From Corynebacterium gottingense (GTDB taxonomy: Bacteria; Actinomycetota; Actinomycetes; Mycobacteriales; Mycobacteriaceae), in NCBI RefSeq assembly GCF_003693265.1, contig NZ_RDRE01000014.1, forward strand, positions 1 through 45,923: a stretch of DNA of 45,923 nt, written 5' to 3'. Every line of letters starts with the position of its first letter. Position 1 is the first letter of the stretch. Below the pieces are notes generated by a model. The model was not told the DNA's origin. It ran no database searches and worked only from the letters and a program-made list of their open reading frames with translations. This document shows positions 34,565 through 44,223 of this stretch, in pieces. A program made the position numbers and the translations under genes.

Positions 34565-35047
34565 CTACGAGTCGGTCCTTTCAAATCGTTGGTGCTTAAA
34601 GCGGGTGCCAGTTCGGGAAATATTCCACTCGCCGTCGCGCACGAGCGCAAATTCGGCGCCGAGGCGGGGTGCATAGACCGGGTGGGGGAGGGAATCGGCC
34701 ACGCGGGCGTCGATAAGCGTGAGCTCGACGACGTCGACCTCGTCGAGCGTGGCTTCGTAGATCTGGCCACCGCCGATGATCCACGCGTCCGTCTTCAGGT
34801 CGGGAAGATCGGGAGACACGAACGCCCCGTCCGACCACGCGCCCGCTTCGCGCGAGCTGAGCACGTGGTTTGGGCGGCCCGGCAGCGGCTTGAACGGCAG
34901 CGACTCCCACGTTTTGCGGCCCATGATGACGGGGTGGCCCATCGTCACCTCTTTGAAGAACTTCAGGTCCTCCGGCACGTCCCAGGGCATGCCGGTGCCG
35001 TCGCCGATGACGCCGTCGAGCGATTGCGCCCAGATTGCGCCCAGCAC
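34565..35047 (-). CDS. folA: Dihydrofolate reductase
   Basis: A 160-residue DHFR that reduces dihydrofolate to tetrahydrofolate with NADPH. The motifs IWAQSLDGVIGDGTGMPWDVPEDLKFF, MGHPVIMGRKTWESLP, NHVLSS and DAWIIGGGQIYE are all present. The start GTG 35047 overlaps the thyA stop by one base, so the two genes are translationally coupled. Thymidylate synthase produces the dihydrofolate this enzyme recycles. Confidence 0.93.
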   Translation of the reverse strand: MLGAIWAQSLDGVIGDGTGMPWDVPEDLKFFKEVTMGHPVIMGRKTWESLPFKPLPGRPNHVLSSREAGAWSDGAFVSPDLPDLKTDAWIIGGGQIYEATLDEVDVVELTLIDARVADSLPHPVYAPRLGAEFALVRDGEWNISRTGTRFKHQRFERTDS

Positions 35048-35847
35048 TAGACGGACACCTGCGCCTTGATCGTCGGGTGCGGGTCGTAGCCCTCCACCTC
35101 GATGTCGTCGAAGTCGTAGTCAAACAGCGACTTCGCTTTGCGCAGCTTGAGCTGCGGGTACGGGCGCGGCTCGCGGGAGAGCTGCTCGCGCACCTGCTCG
35201 ACGTGGTCGTTGTAGATGTGACAGTCGCCGCCGGTCCAGATGAGCTCGCCAACCTTGAGGCCCGCCTGCTGCGCGAACATGTGCGTGAGCAGCGCGTAGG
35301 AGGCGATGTTGAAGGGCACGCCGAGGAACATGTCGGCCGAGCGCTGGTAGACCTGCATGCTCAGCGTCCCGTCCACCACGTAAAGCTGGAAGAGCAGGTG
35401 GCAGGGCAACAGCGCCATCTTGTCCAGCTCGGCGACGTTCCAGGCGGAAACGATGTTGCGGCGCGAATCCGGGTTCTCTTTCAGCGTGCGCAGCGCCTCC
35501 GCGATCTGGTCCACGTGTGTCCCGTCGGGGGTGGGCCAGGAGCGCCACTGCACGCCGTAGACCGGGCCGAGCTCGCCGTCCTCGTCGGCCCACTCGTTCC
35601 AGATGCGGATGCCGTTGTCCTTGAGCCAGGCGATGTTGGACTCGCCGCGCAGGAACCAGAGCAGCTCGCCGACAACACCTTTGAAAAAGACCTTCTTGGT
35701 GGTCAGCAGCGGGAAGGAGTCGGCCAAGTCGTAGCGCAGCTGGTGGCCGAACAGGCTCACCGTGCCGGTGCCGGTGCGGTCACCCTTCGCCTTGCCGTGT
35801 TCGGAGATCTCGCGCAGCAGGTCCTCGTACGGGGTGGGGACCGTCAC
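35047..35847 (-). CDS. thyA: Thymidylate synthase (ThyA)
   Basis: A 266-residue folate-dependent thymidylate synthase converting dUMP to dTMP. The catalytic cysteine is C149 in [11 protein letters not shown]. Other motifs: [61 protein letters not shown] and the C-terminus PTIKAQVSV. The length is typical of the short E. coli-like form. The start GTG 35847 overlaps the cysQ stop (GTGA). Confidence 0.95.
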   Translation of the reverse strand: MTVPTPYEDLLREISEHGKAKGDRTGTGTVSLFGHQLRYDLADSFPLLTTKKVFFKGVVGELLWFLRGESNIAWLKDNGIRIWNEWADEDGELGPVYGVQWRSWPTPDGTHVDQIAEALRTLKENPDSRRNIVSAWNVAELDKMALLPCHLLFQLYVVDGTLSMQVYQRSADMFLGVPFNIASYALLTHMFAQQAGLKVGELIWTGGDCHIYNDHVEQVREQLSREPRPYPQLKLRKAKSLFDYDFDDIEVEGYDPHPTIKAQVSV

Positions 35848-36620
35848 TTCGTTGCGACCCCCTCGTAGCTGCCGTGCTCGTCGTGGTACTTCGCGCAGGC
35901 GGCGAGGATGTCGTCCGCGATCTCCGGGCGGCAGATGAGCACGTCTGGCACGTAGGTGTCCTTGTTGTTAAAGCGCAGCGGGGAGCCGTCGAGGCGGGAG
36001 CAGTGCAGGCCCGCGGCCAGGGATACGCCTACCGGCGCGGCCTGGTCCCACTCGTACTGCCCGCCGGCGTGGACGTAGGCGTCATAATCACCAAGCAGGA
36101 CGTGCATCGCTTTCGCGCCGGCGGAGCCCACCTTCGCAGTTTCAAACCCGAGCGCGTCCGCCACTGCCTCCGCCACGGCCGGCGGGCGGTTGCGGGAGAT
36201 CGCAATCTTCTTGGCAAAGGGGCCGGCGACGTGGCGCACGTCTGAGGACTTGAACACCACGCCCAGGTCCGGCAGGCCGACCGCGGCGTGGGTGGGCACG
36301 CCGTCTTCCACGAGCGCGATGTGCACAGCCCAGTCCTGGCGGCCGGTGGCGAACTCCTTGGTGCCGTCGAGCGGGTCCACGATCCACACACGCTTGTTGC
36401 TCAGGCGGGTCTGGTCATCCGCAGCTTCTTCGGAGAGGAATCCGTCGCCCGGGCGGTGCTGCTCCAGCACGCGGGCGATCCAGTTCTGGGCCAGGTCATC
36501 GCCCGCCTCGCCGAGTTCGCGCCCTCGCAGCAAGCCGACGCCGCGGATCCCCTTGAGGATCTCGCCGGTGCCTTGGGCAATCAGGTTGGTCAGCCGGGAG
36601 TCTGAATACTGCGCAGTCAT
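35844..36620 (-). CDS. cysQ: 3'(2'),5'-bisphosphate nucleotidase CysQ (inositol-monophosphatase family)
   Basis: A 258-residue metal-dependent phosphatase. Metal-site motifs: [40 protein letters not shown] and [11 protein letters not shown]. CysQ hydrolyses 3'-phosphoadenosine 5'-phosphate made during sulfate assimilation and can act on inositol phosphates. The start ATG 36620 lies 7 nt after TAGTGT (36628-36633), so the operon transcript is leaderless. It is the first gene of a compact operon with thyA, folA and the mycoredoxin gene. Confidence 0.88.
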   Translation of the reverse strand: MTAQYSDSRLTNLIAQGTGEILKGIRGVGLLRGRELGEAGDDLAQNWIARVLEQHRPGDGFLSEEAADDQTRLSNKRVWIVDPLDGTKEFATGRQDWAVHIALVEDGVPTHAAVGLPDLGVVFKSSDVRHVAGPFAKKIAISRNRPPAVAEAVADALGFETAKVGSAGAKAMHVLLGDYDAYVHAGGQYEWDQAAPVGVSLAAGLHCSRLDGSPLRFNNKDTYVPDVLICRPEIADDILAACAKYHDEHGSYEGVATK

Positions 36621-36664
36621 AGTTCAAACACTACCGCAGTTGGCGGCCCATTATCCTTGCAGCC
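36621..36664. promoter_or_regulatory. 44-bp divergent leaderless promoter pair (cysQ operon / lhr)
   Basis: TAGTGT (minus, 36628-36633) and TATCCT (plus, 36652-36657) each end exactly 7 nt before the ATG of cysQ and lhr. The -35 regions must overlap each other and the opposite -10, so the promoters probably compete for RNA polymerase. Confidence 0.6.
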
Positions 36665-39600
36665 ATGAGCACGGAGATCCTCAACCGCTTCCACCCCCAG
36701 GTGGCCACCTGGTTTTCGGAGGTCTTCGCGGAACCGACCCCGGTCCAGCAGGGGGCGTGGGGAGCGATTGCCGACGGCGAGAACGCCCTGGTGGTCGCGC
36801 CCACCGGCTCGGGTAAAACGCTCGCGGCCTTTCTCTGGTCGCTGAACTCGCTGGTCGAGCGCGCGGGCCAGCAGGCATTGCCTATCGACGGCGCGCAGTC
36901 CTCCACCCACGGAGGTGTGCGCGTCCTCTACATCTCCCCCTTGAAGGCGCTGGGTGTGGACGTGGAGAACAACTTGCGCGCGCCGCTCGGCGGGATCGCC
37001 CGCGTGGCCCAGCGCATGGGCCGCGACATGCCGGACATCTCCGTCGGCGTGCGCTCCGGCGACACCCCGCAGGCGGAGCGCAACCGGCAGCTCCGGAAGC
37101 CGCCGGACATCTTGATCACCACGCCGGAGTCGCTCTACCTCATGCTCACCTCCAAGGCGGCGGGCATCCTGAAAACGGTCGACACCGTAATTGTGGACGA
37201 GATCCACGCGCTGGCCGGCACGAAGCGCGGCGTGCACCTCACGCTCTCGCTCGAGCGCCTGCGCCGCCTCGCGGGGAACTTCCAGCGCATCGGCCTGTCC
37301 GCCACGGTGCGCCCGCTGGAGGCGGTGGCGAACTTCCTGGGCGACAAGACCACCATCATCAATCCGCCCGCGGAGAAGCGCTGGCAGCTGGACGTTCACG
37401 TCCCCGTCGAGGACATGTCGGACCTGCCGGTGCCGGAGGATGCTTCCACGATTGGGGAGGCCGTGATTGAGGGTGACGTCGAAAAGCTTTTGCTTGACGA
37501 CGCCACCGAGCCCCCACCACCGGGCGCCGCGAAATCCATCTGGCCACACATCGAGCGCGCCGTGTACGACGAGGTGATGGCGCACCGCTCGACCATCGTC
37601 TTCGTCAACTCCCGGCGCACCGCGGAGCGGCTGACCAGCCAGCTCAACGAGCTGTGGGCGAAGGAGCACGACCCGGATGCGCTCTCGCCGCAGACCCGGC
37701 GCCCGCCCGCGCAGCTGATGAAGTCGGTGGACACGGCGGGCCACGCGGAGCAGGTCATCGCGCGCGCCCACCACGGCAGCGTGTCCAAGGACGAGCGGCT
37801 GCAGACCGAGACGATGCTCAAGGAGGGTGCGCTGCGGGCGGTGATTTCGACCTCGTCGCTGGAGCTGGGCATCGACATGGGCGCGGTGGACCTGGTGATC
37901 CAGGTCGAATCGGCGCCGTCGGTGGCCTCGGGGCTGCAGCGCGTGGGCCGCGCCGGGCACACCGTGGGCGCGGTCTCGCAGGGCAGCTTCTACCCCAAGC
38001 ACCGCTCCGACCTGGTGCAAACTGCGGTGACGGTGCCGCGGATGCGCGAGGGCGCGATCGAGGAGCTGCACACCCCGCGCAGCCCGCTGGACGTGCTCGC
38101 GCAGCAGACGGTCGCCGCGGTCGCGTTCGAGGACCTTGACGTAGACGAGTGGTTCGACACTGTGCGCCGCGCCTGGCCCTACCGGGACCTGGCGCGCGAA
38201 GTTTTCGACTCCGTGATCGACCTGGTCACTGGGGTCTACCCGTCGACTGACTTCGCGGAGCTTCGGCCCCGCGCCATTCTGGAAGGCACGACGCTAAAGG
38301 CCCGGCCGGGCGCGCAGCGCGTCGCGGTGACGAACGCGGGAACGATCCCGGACCGCGGCATGTTCGGCGTGTTCTTGCTCGGCGCGGACGACAAAGCGCC
38401 CCGCCGCGTCGGCGAGCTGGACGAGGAGATGGTCTACGAATCCCGCGTGGGCGACGTGTTTACCCTCGGCGCGTCGAGCTGGCGCATCGAGAACATCACC
38501 CGCGACCAGGTGCAGGTCACGCCCGCGCCCGGGCACACTGGCCGGCTCCCGTTCTGGAACGGCGACGGCCTGGGTCGCCCATACGAGCTGGGCAAGGCGC
38601 TCGGCGAGTTCCGCCGCCAGGCGCGCTCGGGCGAGGGCATCGACCCGGCGCTCGACGAGTTCGCGCGCTCCAACCTCGTTGCCTACCTGCAGGAACAGGA
38701 AGAGGCCACGGGCGTGCTGCCGGATGAGCAGACGCTGGTGCTCGAGCGCTTCACTGACGAACTTGGCGATTGGCGCGTGGTCCTGCACACCCCCTTTGGC
38801 AAGGGCGTGAACGCCGCCTGGGCGCTGGCCACTGGCTGGCGCGTGGCGCAGGAGACCGGCATGGACGCCCAAGCGGTCGCCGGCGACGACGGCATCGTCC
38901 TGCGCCTGCCGCAGGGGGAGAAGGAGCCGGACGGGTCGCTCTTCCAATTCGACGCCGACGAGATCGCCGACATCGTCACCGAGCAGGTCGGTAACTCCGC
39001 CCTGTTCGCGGCCCGCTTCCGCGAGTGCGCCGCCCGCGCCCTGCTCCTGCCGCGCCGCAACCCGGGCAAGCGCGCGCCACTGTGGCAGCAGCGCCAGCGC
39101 GCGGAGCAGCTGCTCGACGTCGCGCGCAACTACCCGTCGTTCCCCATCATCTTGGAGACGGTCCGCGAGTGCCTCCAGGACGTCTACGACCTGCCCGCGC
39201 TCCAGGAAGTCGTGCGCGAGCTGTCCACCCGCCGCATCCGCATCGCGGAGGTGACCACGGATCAGCCGAGCCCGTTCGCCTCGTCGCTGCTGTTCAACTA
39301 CACCGGCGCCTTCATGTACGAGGGCGACACCCCGCTCGCCGAAAAGCGCGCCGCCGCCCTCTCGCTCGACCCGTCGCTGTTGGCCAAGCTCTTGGGCACC
39401 GTGGAGCTGCGGGAGCTTCTCGACGCCGACGTGATCGCCGAAACCGACGCGAAACTCCGCCGCCTGGGGCGCGCGAAAACCAGCGAGCAGTTTGCAGACA
39501 CACTGCGGATGGTGGGGCCAGTCGCCGTGGATGCGCTTGCGGACTACACCGACGTCCCCCTGGCCACGCTGGAGGAGAGCCTGCACGGCCGGGTGATGCG

Positions 39601-41338
39601 GGTGCGCATCGGCGGGCGCGAGCACCTCGCGCAAACGCTCGACGCCCCGCTGCTTCGCGACGGCTTGGGCATCCCCATCCCGCCCGGGGTGGCAGCACAA
39701 GTGGCCACCATCCCGGACGCGCTGCAGCAGCTGGTCGGGCGCTGGGTACGCACCCGTGGCCCGTTCACCCTGCGCGACCTGGCCGACGCCTTTGGGCTTG
39801 CGGTGGGAGCGGCCCACGAACCCTTGACCCGACTGGTGGACCAGGACAAAGTGATCCCGGGGCGCTACCGCCAGGGCGTGGACGAGGAAGAGTACGTCGC
39901 CGCCGAAGTCTTGCGCATCATCCGTTCGCGCTCGCTGGCAGTCGCCCGCGCGCAAACCCAGCCGGTGACGCAGTCCGCCTACGGGCGTTTCTTGCCGGCC
40001 TGGCACAACGTGGCCCCAGCCGGCGTGCGTCCGGCACTCCGCGGCGCGGACGGCGTGTTCACCGTGCTCGAGCAACTAGCCGGAGTACGCCTGCCTGCCA
40101 GCGCGTGGGAGTCGCACATTCTGCCCTCGCGCGTGGGCGACTACTCGCCGGTAATGCTCGACGAGCTCACGGCGGGCGGCGAAATCCTCATCGTCGGCGC
40201 GGGCAAGGCCGGCGCGCGCGACCCGTGGATCATGCTGCTGCCCACCGACTACGCCGAGCAGCTCATGCCGCAGGTGGAAGAACCGCAGCTCAGCCTCACC
40301 CAGACGCAGGTGATGGAGCGCATCCGCGGTGGCGGCGGCTACCTGTTCGCGGACCTACTCGGCCCGGTCACCGAGCGCACCACGACCACTAAGGAGCTGC
40401 GCGAGGCCATGTGGGACCTGGTCGAGGCCGGCAGCGTTTCACCCGACTCCTTCGCGCCCATCCGCGCCCGCCTCGCCGGTGGCAAAGGCAAGTCGGCGCA
40501 CCGCACGCGGCGCCGCCCGCAGCGCAGCCGCATCCGCTCGGGGCGCACCTCCTTCGCCAACACCACGCCGCCGGACATGGTGGGGCGCTGGGCCGCGACA
40601 CCCCGCGCGGACACCGACGCCACGCGCCGCTCCGTCGCGCTGGGGGAGAGCCTGCTCGACCGTTACGGCGTGGTCACCCGCGGCTCCGTCGTGGCAGAGG
40701 ACATCCTCGGCGGCTTCGCTCTGGCGTATAAGACGCTGTCCGGCTTCGAATCCTCCGGCAAGGCGATGCGCGGCTACCTCATCGAGGGCCTCGGCGCGGC
40801 GCAGTTTTCCACCCCGGCCACCATCGACCGCCTGCGTGGTCACGCCGATTCCGACGACGTCATCGGCTGGCCGTCGGGCACCCGCGAACCGCACGTCCAC
40901 GTGCTCGCCGCCACGGACCCCGCCAACCCTTACGGCGCCGCCCTGCCGTGGCCCGTGCAGGGCCCCACTAGGGCAGCAGGGGCCATCGTCGTGCTTATCG
41001 ACGGCCTCCTCGCCGCCCACATCACCCGCGGCGGCAAAACCATGACCACATTCTTCGACGGCTTCCCGGAGGGGGTGGGCGACCCGCTCCCGCTGGTCAT
41101 CGGTGCGTTGGATGAGGCGGTGCGCGCCGGGCGGATGCAGCCCGTGGGCGTCGAGAAGCTCAATGGTGGCCCAGCGTTTGGCCTGCGCGACTACGGGGCG
41201 CGGGTGACGCACAAGGGCGTGAAGATTGGCGCGAAAGCTGCGGCGCCGCCGAAGCGGCGGGGCAGGAGCGTGGCTGAGGCGCTGGGGGAGATGGACGAGG
41301 CGCGCGGGCCCGCCGAGGGGCTCAGCTTCGACGATTAG
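36665..41338 (+). CDS. lhr: Large helicase-related protein Lhr (ATP-dependent DNA helicase)
   Basis: A 1557-residue superfamily 2 helicase. Motif I (VAPTGSGKTLAAF), Ib (YISPLKALGVD), II (VIVDEIHALAGTKRG), III (IGLSATVRP), IV (STIVFVNSRRTAERL), V (STSSLELGIDMGAVDLVIQ) and VI (GLQRVGRAGH) are all in order within the first 480 residues. The long C-terminal region contains the winged-helix and Lhr-core domains and the extra C-terminal extension of the full-length form. Mycobacterial Lhr is a 3'-5' translocase that unwinds RNA:DNA hybrids and is DNA-damage linked. The length is close to that of Rv3296, which adjoins nei2; here an ATPase gene intervenes. Confidence 0.93.
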   Translation: MSTEILNRFHPQVATWFSEVFAEPTPVQQGAWGAIADGENALVVAPTGSGKTLAAFLWSLNSLVERAGQQALPIDGAQSSTHGGVRVLYISPLKALGVDVENNLRAPLGGIARVAQRMGRDMPDISVGVRSGDTPQAERNRQLRKPPDILITTPESLYLMLTSKAAGILKTVDTVIVDEIHALAGTKRGVHLTLSLERLRRLAGNFQRIGLSATVRPLEAVANFLGDKTTIINPPAEKRWQLDVHVPVEDMSDLPVPEDASTIGEAVIEGDVEKLLLDDATEPPPPGAAKSIWPHIERAVYDEVMAHRSTIVFVNSRRTAERLTSQLNELWAKEHDPDALSPQTRRPPAQLMKSVDTAGHAEQVIARAHHGSVSKDERLQTETMLKEGALRAVISTSSLELGIDMGAVDLVIQVESAPSVASGLQRVGRAGHTVGAVSQGSFYPKHRSDLVQTAVTVPRMREGAIEELHTPRSPLDVLAQQTVAAVAFEDLDVDEWFDTVRRAWPYRDLAREVFDSVIDLVTGVYPSTDFAELRPRAILEGTTLKARPGAQRVAVTNAGTIPDRGMFGVFLLGADDKAPRRVGELDEEMVYESRVGDVFTLGASSWRIENITRDQVQVTPAPGHTGRLPFWNGDGLGRPYELGKALGEFRRQARSGEGIDPALDEFARSNLVAYLQEQEEATGVLPDEQTLVLERFTDELGDWRVVLHTPFGKGVNAAWALATGWRVAQETGMDAQAVAGDDGIVLRLPQGEKEPDGSLFQFDADEIADIVTEQVGNSALFAARFRECAARALLLPRRNPGKRAPLWQQRQRAEQLLDVARNYPSFPIILETVRECLQDVYDLPALQEVVRELSTRRIRIAEVTTDQPSPFASSLLFNYTGAFMYEGDTPLAEKRAAALSLDPSLLAKLLGTVELRELLDADVIAETDAKLRRLGRAKTSEQFADTLRMVGPVAVDALADYTDVPLATLEESLHGRVMRVRIGGREHLAQTLDAPLLRDGLGIPIPPGVAAQVATIPDALQQLVGRWVRTRGPFTLRDLADAFGLAVGAAHEPLTRLVDQDKVIPGRYRQGVDEEEYVAAEVLRIIRSRSLAVARAQTQPVTQSAYGRFLPAWHNVAPAGVRPALRGADGVFTVLEQLAGVRLPASAWESHILPSRVGDYSPVMLDELTAGGEILIVGAGKAGARDPWIMLLPTDYAEQLMPQVEEPQLSLTQTQVMERIRGGGGYLFADLLGPVTERTTTTKELREAMWDLVEAGSVSPDSFAPIRARLAGGKGKSAHRTRRRPQRSRIRSGRTSFANTTPPDMVGRWAATPRADTDATRRSVALGESLLDRYGVVTRGSVVAEDILGGFALAYKTLSGFESSGKAMRGYLIEGLGAAQFSTPATIDRLRGHADSDDVIGWPSGTREPHVHVLAATDPANPYGAALPWPVQGPTRAAGAIVVLIDGLLAAHITRGGKTMTTFFDGFPEGVGDPLPLVIGALDEAVRAGRMQPVGVEKLNGGPAFGLRDYGARVTHKGVKIGAKAAAPPKRRGRSVAEALGEMDEARGPAEGLSFDD

Positions 41339-41349
41339 CGCGCCAAAAA

Positions 41350-41412
41350 TCTGCAAAACATCAAGTACGATGTCTGCAAAACATAAAGTATAAATCCTGC
41401 AATATGTAAAAC
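41350..41412 (+). repeat. Three 23-bp-spaced repeats upstream of the DUF4143 ATPase
   Basis: An 18-bp unit beginning TCTGCAAAACAT occurs at 41350-41367 and 41373-41390 (17 of 18 identical). A weaker third copy (CTGCAATATGTAAAA) starts at 41397. The CTGCAA core recurs at 41351, 41374 and 41397, exactly 23 bp apart. The tract is far more AT-rich than its surroundings. It could be an operator array for the downstream gene. Confidence 0.7.
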
Positions 41413-41422
41413 AGGGGGAGTT

Positions 41423-42691
41423 TTGGATACACAACAGCTGGCTGGCCGTCGATACCGCCCGAGAATCGTCGATAAGCGGCTTGAGTTTCTGCTCGAGGCG
41501 AGCGGTGCAGTGATTATTGAAGGACCTCGCGGGTGCGGGAAGACGATGACAGGGCTCCACCACTGTGCGTCGTATGCGCTTATCGATGACCCGGCGACAA
41601 ACCACATTGCGAAACTCGCGCCGGCCGCGGTGATAGACGGTCCTCGACCGCGGCTCCTCGATGAGTGGCAAGCTGCCCCCGACCTGTTTAATCTCGCCCG
41701 ACGAGAAGTGGACCTAGCAGCAGCACCTGGACAATTTATTTTAGCCGGTTCAGCGGTTCCTGCGGATAGCATTACTCGACATACCGGTGCGGCTCGATTT
41801 CTTCGGCTTCGGCAACGCACACTCACGCTGTGTGAGAAGGCAGATTACGCCCCCGTTGTATCGCTGGCTGGACTCCTACAGGGGGAGCCGGTCACCCCCG
41901 ACGCTGGTCAGATTTCCTACACCCACGTCATCCAAAATCTGCTCACTCCGGGGTTTCCGGGATTCCAGACCGGAAATGAGCAGATCGTGTTGGCCCAGTT
42001 ACACGGATACCTGTCGGAGGCGGCGCGTTCGGACATGCACCGCGTGGCGGACTTGCGCGTCACTCCACTTGCTACAGAGCGGCTGATTGCGGCAATCGCA
42101 AGGTCCGTTTCTGGGGAAGTTTCCGTCTCCACACTGCGAAAGGATTTGGATACGGTAAGTCCAGGAATCTCGCTACCGACGGTGACGAAACTCCTCGACA
42201 GTCTGCAGCGGATCTTTGTCGTGGAGGCGGTCTCCGCATGGGCCCCGCGGCTCCGCTCGAAAGCGAGGTTGCGTGTCTCGCCCAAGTATCATCTGGCCGA
42301 TCCCGGGCTAGCCATTGCGGCACTCGGAGCAACATCCGCCTCATTGACCGCGGATCCTGAGACAGTGGGCCTTCTCTTCGAATCGGCCGTGATCCACGAC
42401 CTCGCAGTCATGATCGAAGCAATGGGAGGTTCCATCTACCACTACCGGGACTCAAACGGCAACGAGATCGATGCGGTGCTCACACTGCCTGATGGGCGCT
42501 GGGGTGCTGTCGAAGTGAAAACTGGGTTCAGTGGGGTTGAGCGAGGCGTAGCCTCGCTGAAAAAGGCGATCGCCTCGATAGATCACGAATCCGGACCTCC
42601 AACGTTTAGCGCGGTGATCACGGGCACAGGCATCACAGCTCCGCTCGACGACGGGATTGTCACCTTCCCGCTGCACCAACTCCGTCCCTAA
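41423..42691 (+). CDS. AAA+ ATPase with C-terminal DUF4143 domain
   Basis: A 422-residue protein. Walker A GPRGCGKT (near residue 36) and Walker B-like RLLDEWQ (near 78) form the ATPase. The C-terminal DUF4143 domain carries RDSNGNEIDAVLTLPDGRWGAVEVKTG, which matches the PD-(D/E)xK nuclease-fold pattern (E/D...ExK). Such proteins are widespread in accessory regions; a biochemical role is not established. TTG 41423 lies 2 nt after GGGGGAG, rather close, so a slightly later start is possible. It interrupts the lhr-nei neighbourhood, suggesting insertion. Confidence 0.78.
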   Translation: MDTQQLAGRRYRPRIVDKRLEFLLEASGAVIIEGPRGCGKTMTGLHHCASYALIDDPATNHIAKLAPAAVIDGPRPRLLDEWQAAPDLFNLARREVDLAAAPGQFILAGSAVPADSITRHTGAARFLRLRQRTLTLCEKADYAPVVSLAGLLQGEPVTPDAGQISYTHVIQNLLTPGFPGFQTGNEQIVLAQLHGYLSEAARSDMHRVADLRVTPLATERLIAAIARSVSGEVSVSTLRKDLDTVSPGISLPTVTKLLDSLQRIFVVEAVSAWAPRLRSKARLRVSPKYHLADPGLAIAALGATSASLTADPETVGLLFESAVIHDLAVMIEAMGGSIYHYRDSNGNEIDAVLTLPDGRWGAVEVKTGFSGVERGVASLKKAIASIDHESGPPTFSAVITGTGITAPLDDGIVTFPLHQLRP

Positions 42692-42727
42692 CCCGCGACT
42701 AGCGCCCCCGGGGCCTAGAATCGCACC

Positions 42728-43537
42728 ATGCCTGAAGGGGATTCCGTCTACCAGCTGTCCAAGCGCCTGCAGTGGATGACCGGCCGGGAGGTCACGCGCA
42801 CGAGCCTGCGCGTGCCCCGCTACGCCACGGTCGACTTCACCGGCATGACCTGCGAGCGCGTGTGGCCCTACGGCAAGCACCTGTTTATGCAGTTCGGCGC
42901 GCCCGACCACGCGGCGCAGATCCTGCACACACACCTGAAGATGGAGGGCACCTGGGCCTTCCACCGGGCGGGCCAGCGGTGGCGCAAGCCCGGCCACGCC
43001 GCCCGCGTCGTGCTCTCGCTTGCCGACGCCCCCGCCCCCGACATCGAGCTCGTCGGGTTTTGGCTCGGACTCGTCCGGGTCTTCCCGGCCCGCGAGTACC
43101 CCCAGGAGATGGGGTATTTGGGCCCGGACCTGCTTGCCGATGACTTCGACGCCGCCGAGGCGATCCGCCGCATCGAGGCGGACCCGGACATGGAGATCGG
43201 GCGGGCGCTGTTGGATCAGCGCAACCTCGCCGGGATCGGCAACGAGTACCGGGCCGAGATCAACTTTCTGGCGGGGACCCACCCGGCGTTGAAGGTGGGG
43301 GACGTGGACGTCGCAAAGCATGTGGCCCTTGCGCGCCGGCTGATGTGGGCAAACAAAGACTCGCCCGTGCGCGTGACCACCGGGATCAAGCGTGCGGGCG
43401 AGACGAGCTACGTGTTTGGGCGGAACCGGAAACCGTGCAGGCGCTGCGGCACGCTCATTACCAAGGGGTTTCTCGGGGGCGAGGGTGACCTGGAGCGCGT
43501 GATCTGGTGGTGCCCGCGGTGCCAGCCCGCGCCGTGA
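42728..43537 (+). CDS. nei: Endonuclease VIII (Nei2-type DNA glycosylase)
   Basis: A 269-residue Fpg/Nei-family glycosylase/AP lyase excising oxidised bases. The N-terminal catalytic Pro2-Glu3 is in MPEGDSVYQL, the beta-loop Lys is in YGKHLFMQF, the helix-two-turn-helix is around LLDQRNLAGIGNEYRAEINFL, and the zinc finger is CRRCGTLI...WWCPRCQ. TAGAAT (42716-42721) ends 6 nt before ATG 42728, indicating a leaderless mRNA. Neighbourhood with lhr as in mycobacteria. Confidence 0.92.
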   Translation: MPEGDSVYQLSKRLQWMTGREVTRTSLRVPRYATVDFTGMTCERVWPYGKHLFMQFGAPDHAAQILHTHLKMEGTWAFHRAGQRWRKPGHAARVVLSLADAPAPDIELVGFWLGLVRVFPAREYPQEMGYLGPDLLADDFDAAEAIRRIEADPDMEIGRALLDQRNLAGIGNEYRAEINFLAGTHPALKVGDVDVAKHVALARRLMWANKDSPVRVTTGIKRAGETSYVFGRNRKPCRRCGTLITKGFLGGEGDLERVIWWCPRCQPAP

Positions 43538-43541
43538 GCCG

Positions 43542-44174
43542 CTACTGGGCGGGGGCGCCTTCCTTGCGCTCCTTCATGGCGCGGCGGATGAAGAAGGCGA
43601 GGAAGCCGACGATGATCAGGATGAGAATGACGTAGATGACCTTGGAATACGCATCGACGTACCCGGTGACCTCCTCCCACCGGTCGCCGAGCGCGTAGCC
43701 GAGGGAGACCAGGATGGTGTTCCAGATCGCGGAGCCGAGCGTGGTCCAGATACCAAACGTGAGCAGGCTCATGCGGTCCAGGCCGGCGGGGATGGAGATC
43801 AGGGAACGGATGCCCGGGATGAGGCGGCCGATGAATACGGAGGTCCTGCCGTACTTGTCAAAGAATTTCAGCGACGCATCCACGTCGGAGGCTTTGACCA
43901 GCCACATCCAGTCCGCGATCTTGCGCAGGCGGGCGGCACCCAGCCAGGCGCCGATGCCGTAGAGGAGGTACGCGCCGACGACGGAGCCGACGATGGACCA
44001 GATGAGCACGGAGGCGAAGGACAGGGAGCCCTGCGCCACGGTGAAGCCGCCGAGCGGGAGGACCACCTCAGATGGGATTGGCGGGAAGAGGTTTTCTAGC
44101 AGGATGGCGATGCCAACGCCCGGGCCGCCGAGGATCTCCATGAGGTGGATGATCCAGTCGATGATTCCTTGCAC
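43542..44174 (-). CDS. DedA family membrane protein
   Basis: A 210-residue DedA/SNARE-associated-type protein with five to six membrane segments. Signatures: ENLFPPIPSEVVLPLGGF, GSVVGAYLLYGIGAWLG, FFDKYGRTSVFIGRLIPGIRSLISIPAG and MSLLTFGIWTTLGSAIWNTILVSLGYALG. DedA proteins flip or handle undecaprenyl phosphate and phospholipids and support membrane homeostasis. The start GTG 44174 has AAGGAG upstream. Its stop is 4 bp from that of nei (convergent). Confidence 0.88.
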   Translation of the reverse strand: MQGIIDWIIHLMEILGGPGVGIAILLENLFPPIPSEVVLPLGGFTVAQGSLSFASVLIWSIVGSVVGAYLLYGIGAWLGAARLRKIADWMWLVKASDVDASLKFFDKYGRTSVFIGRLIPGIRSLISIPAGLDRMSLLTFGIWTTLGSAIWNTILVSLGYALGDRWEEVTGYVDAYSKVIYVILILIIVGFLAFFIRRAMKERKEGAPAQ

Positions 44175-44223
44175 GGCTACTCCTTGTATTCCATTTGGGC
44201 CGAAGCTAAACGCTTATTGTGCC

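Noticed and set aside
38294..40075. Long minus-strand reading frame opposite lhr
   Set aside because: Antisense shadow of a strongly conserved helicase; no family signature, low-complexity Arg/Gly/Gln content.
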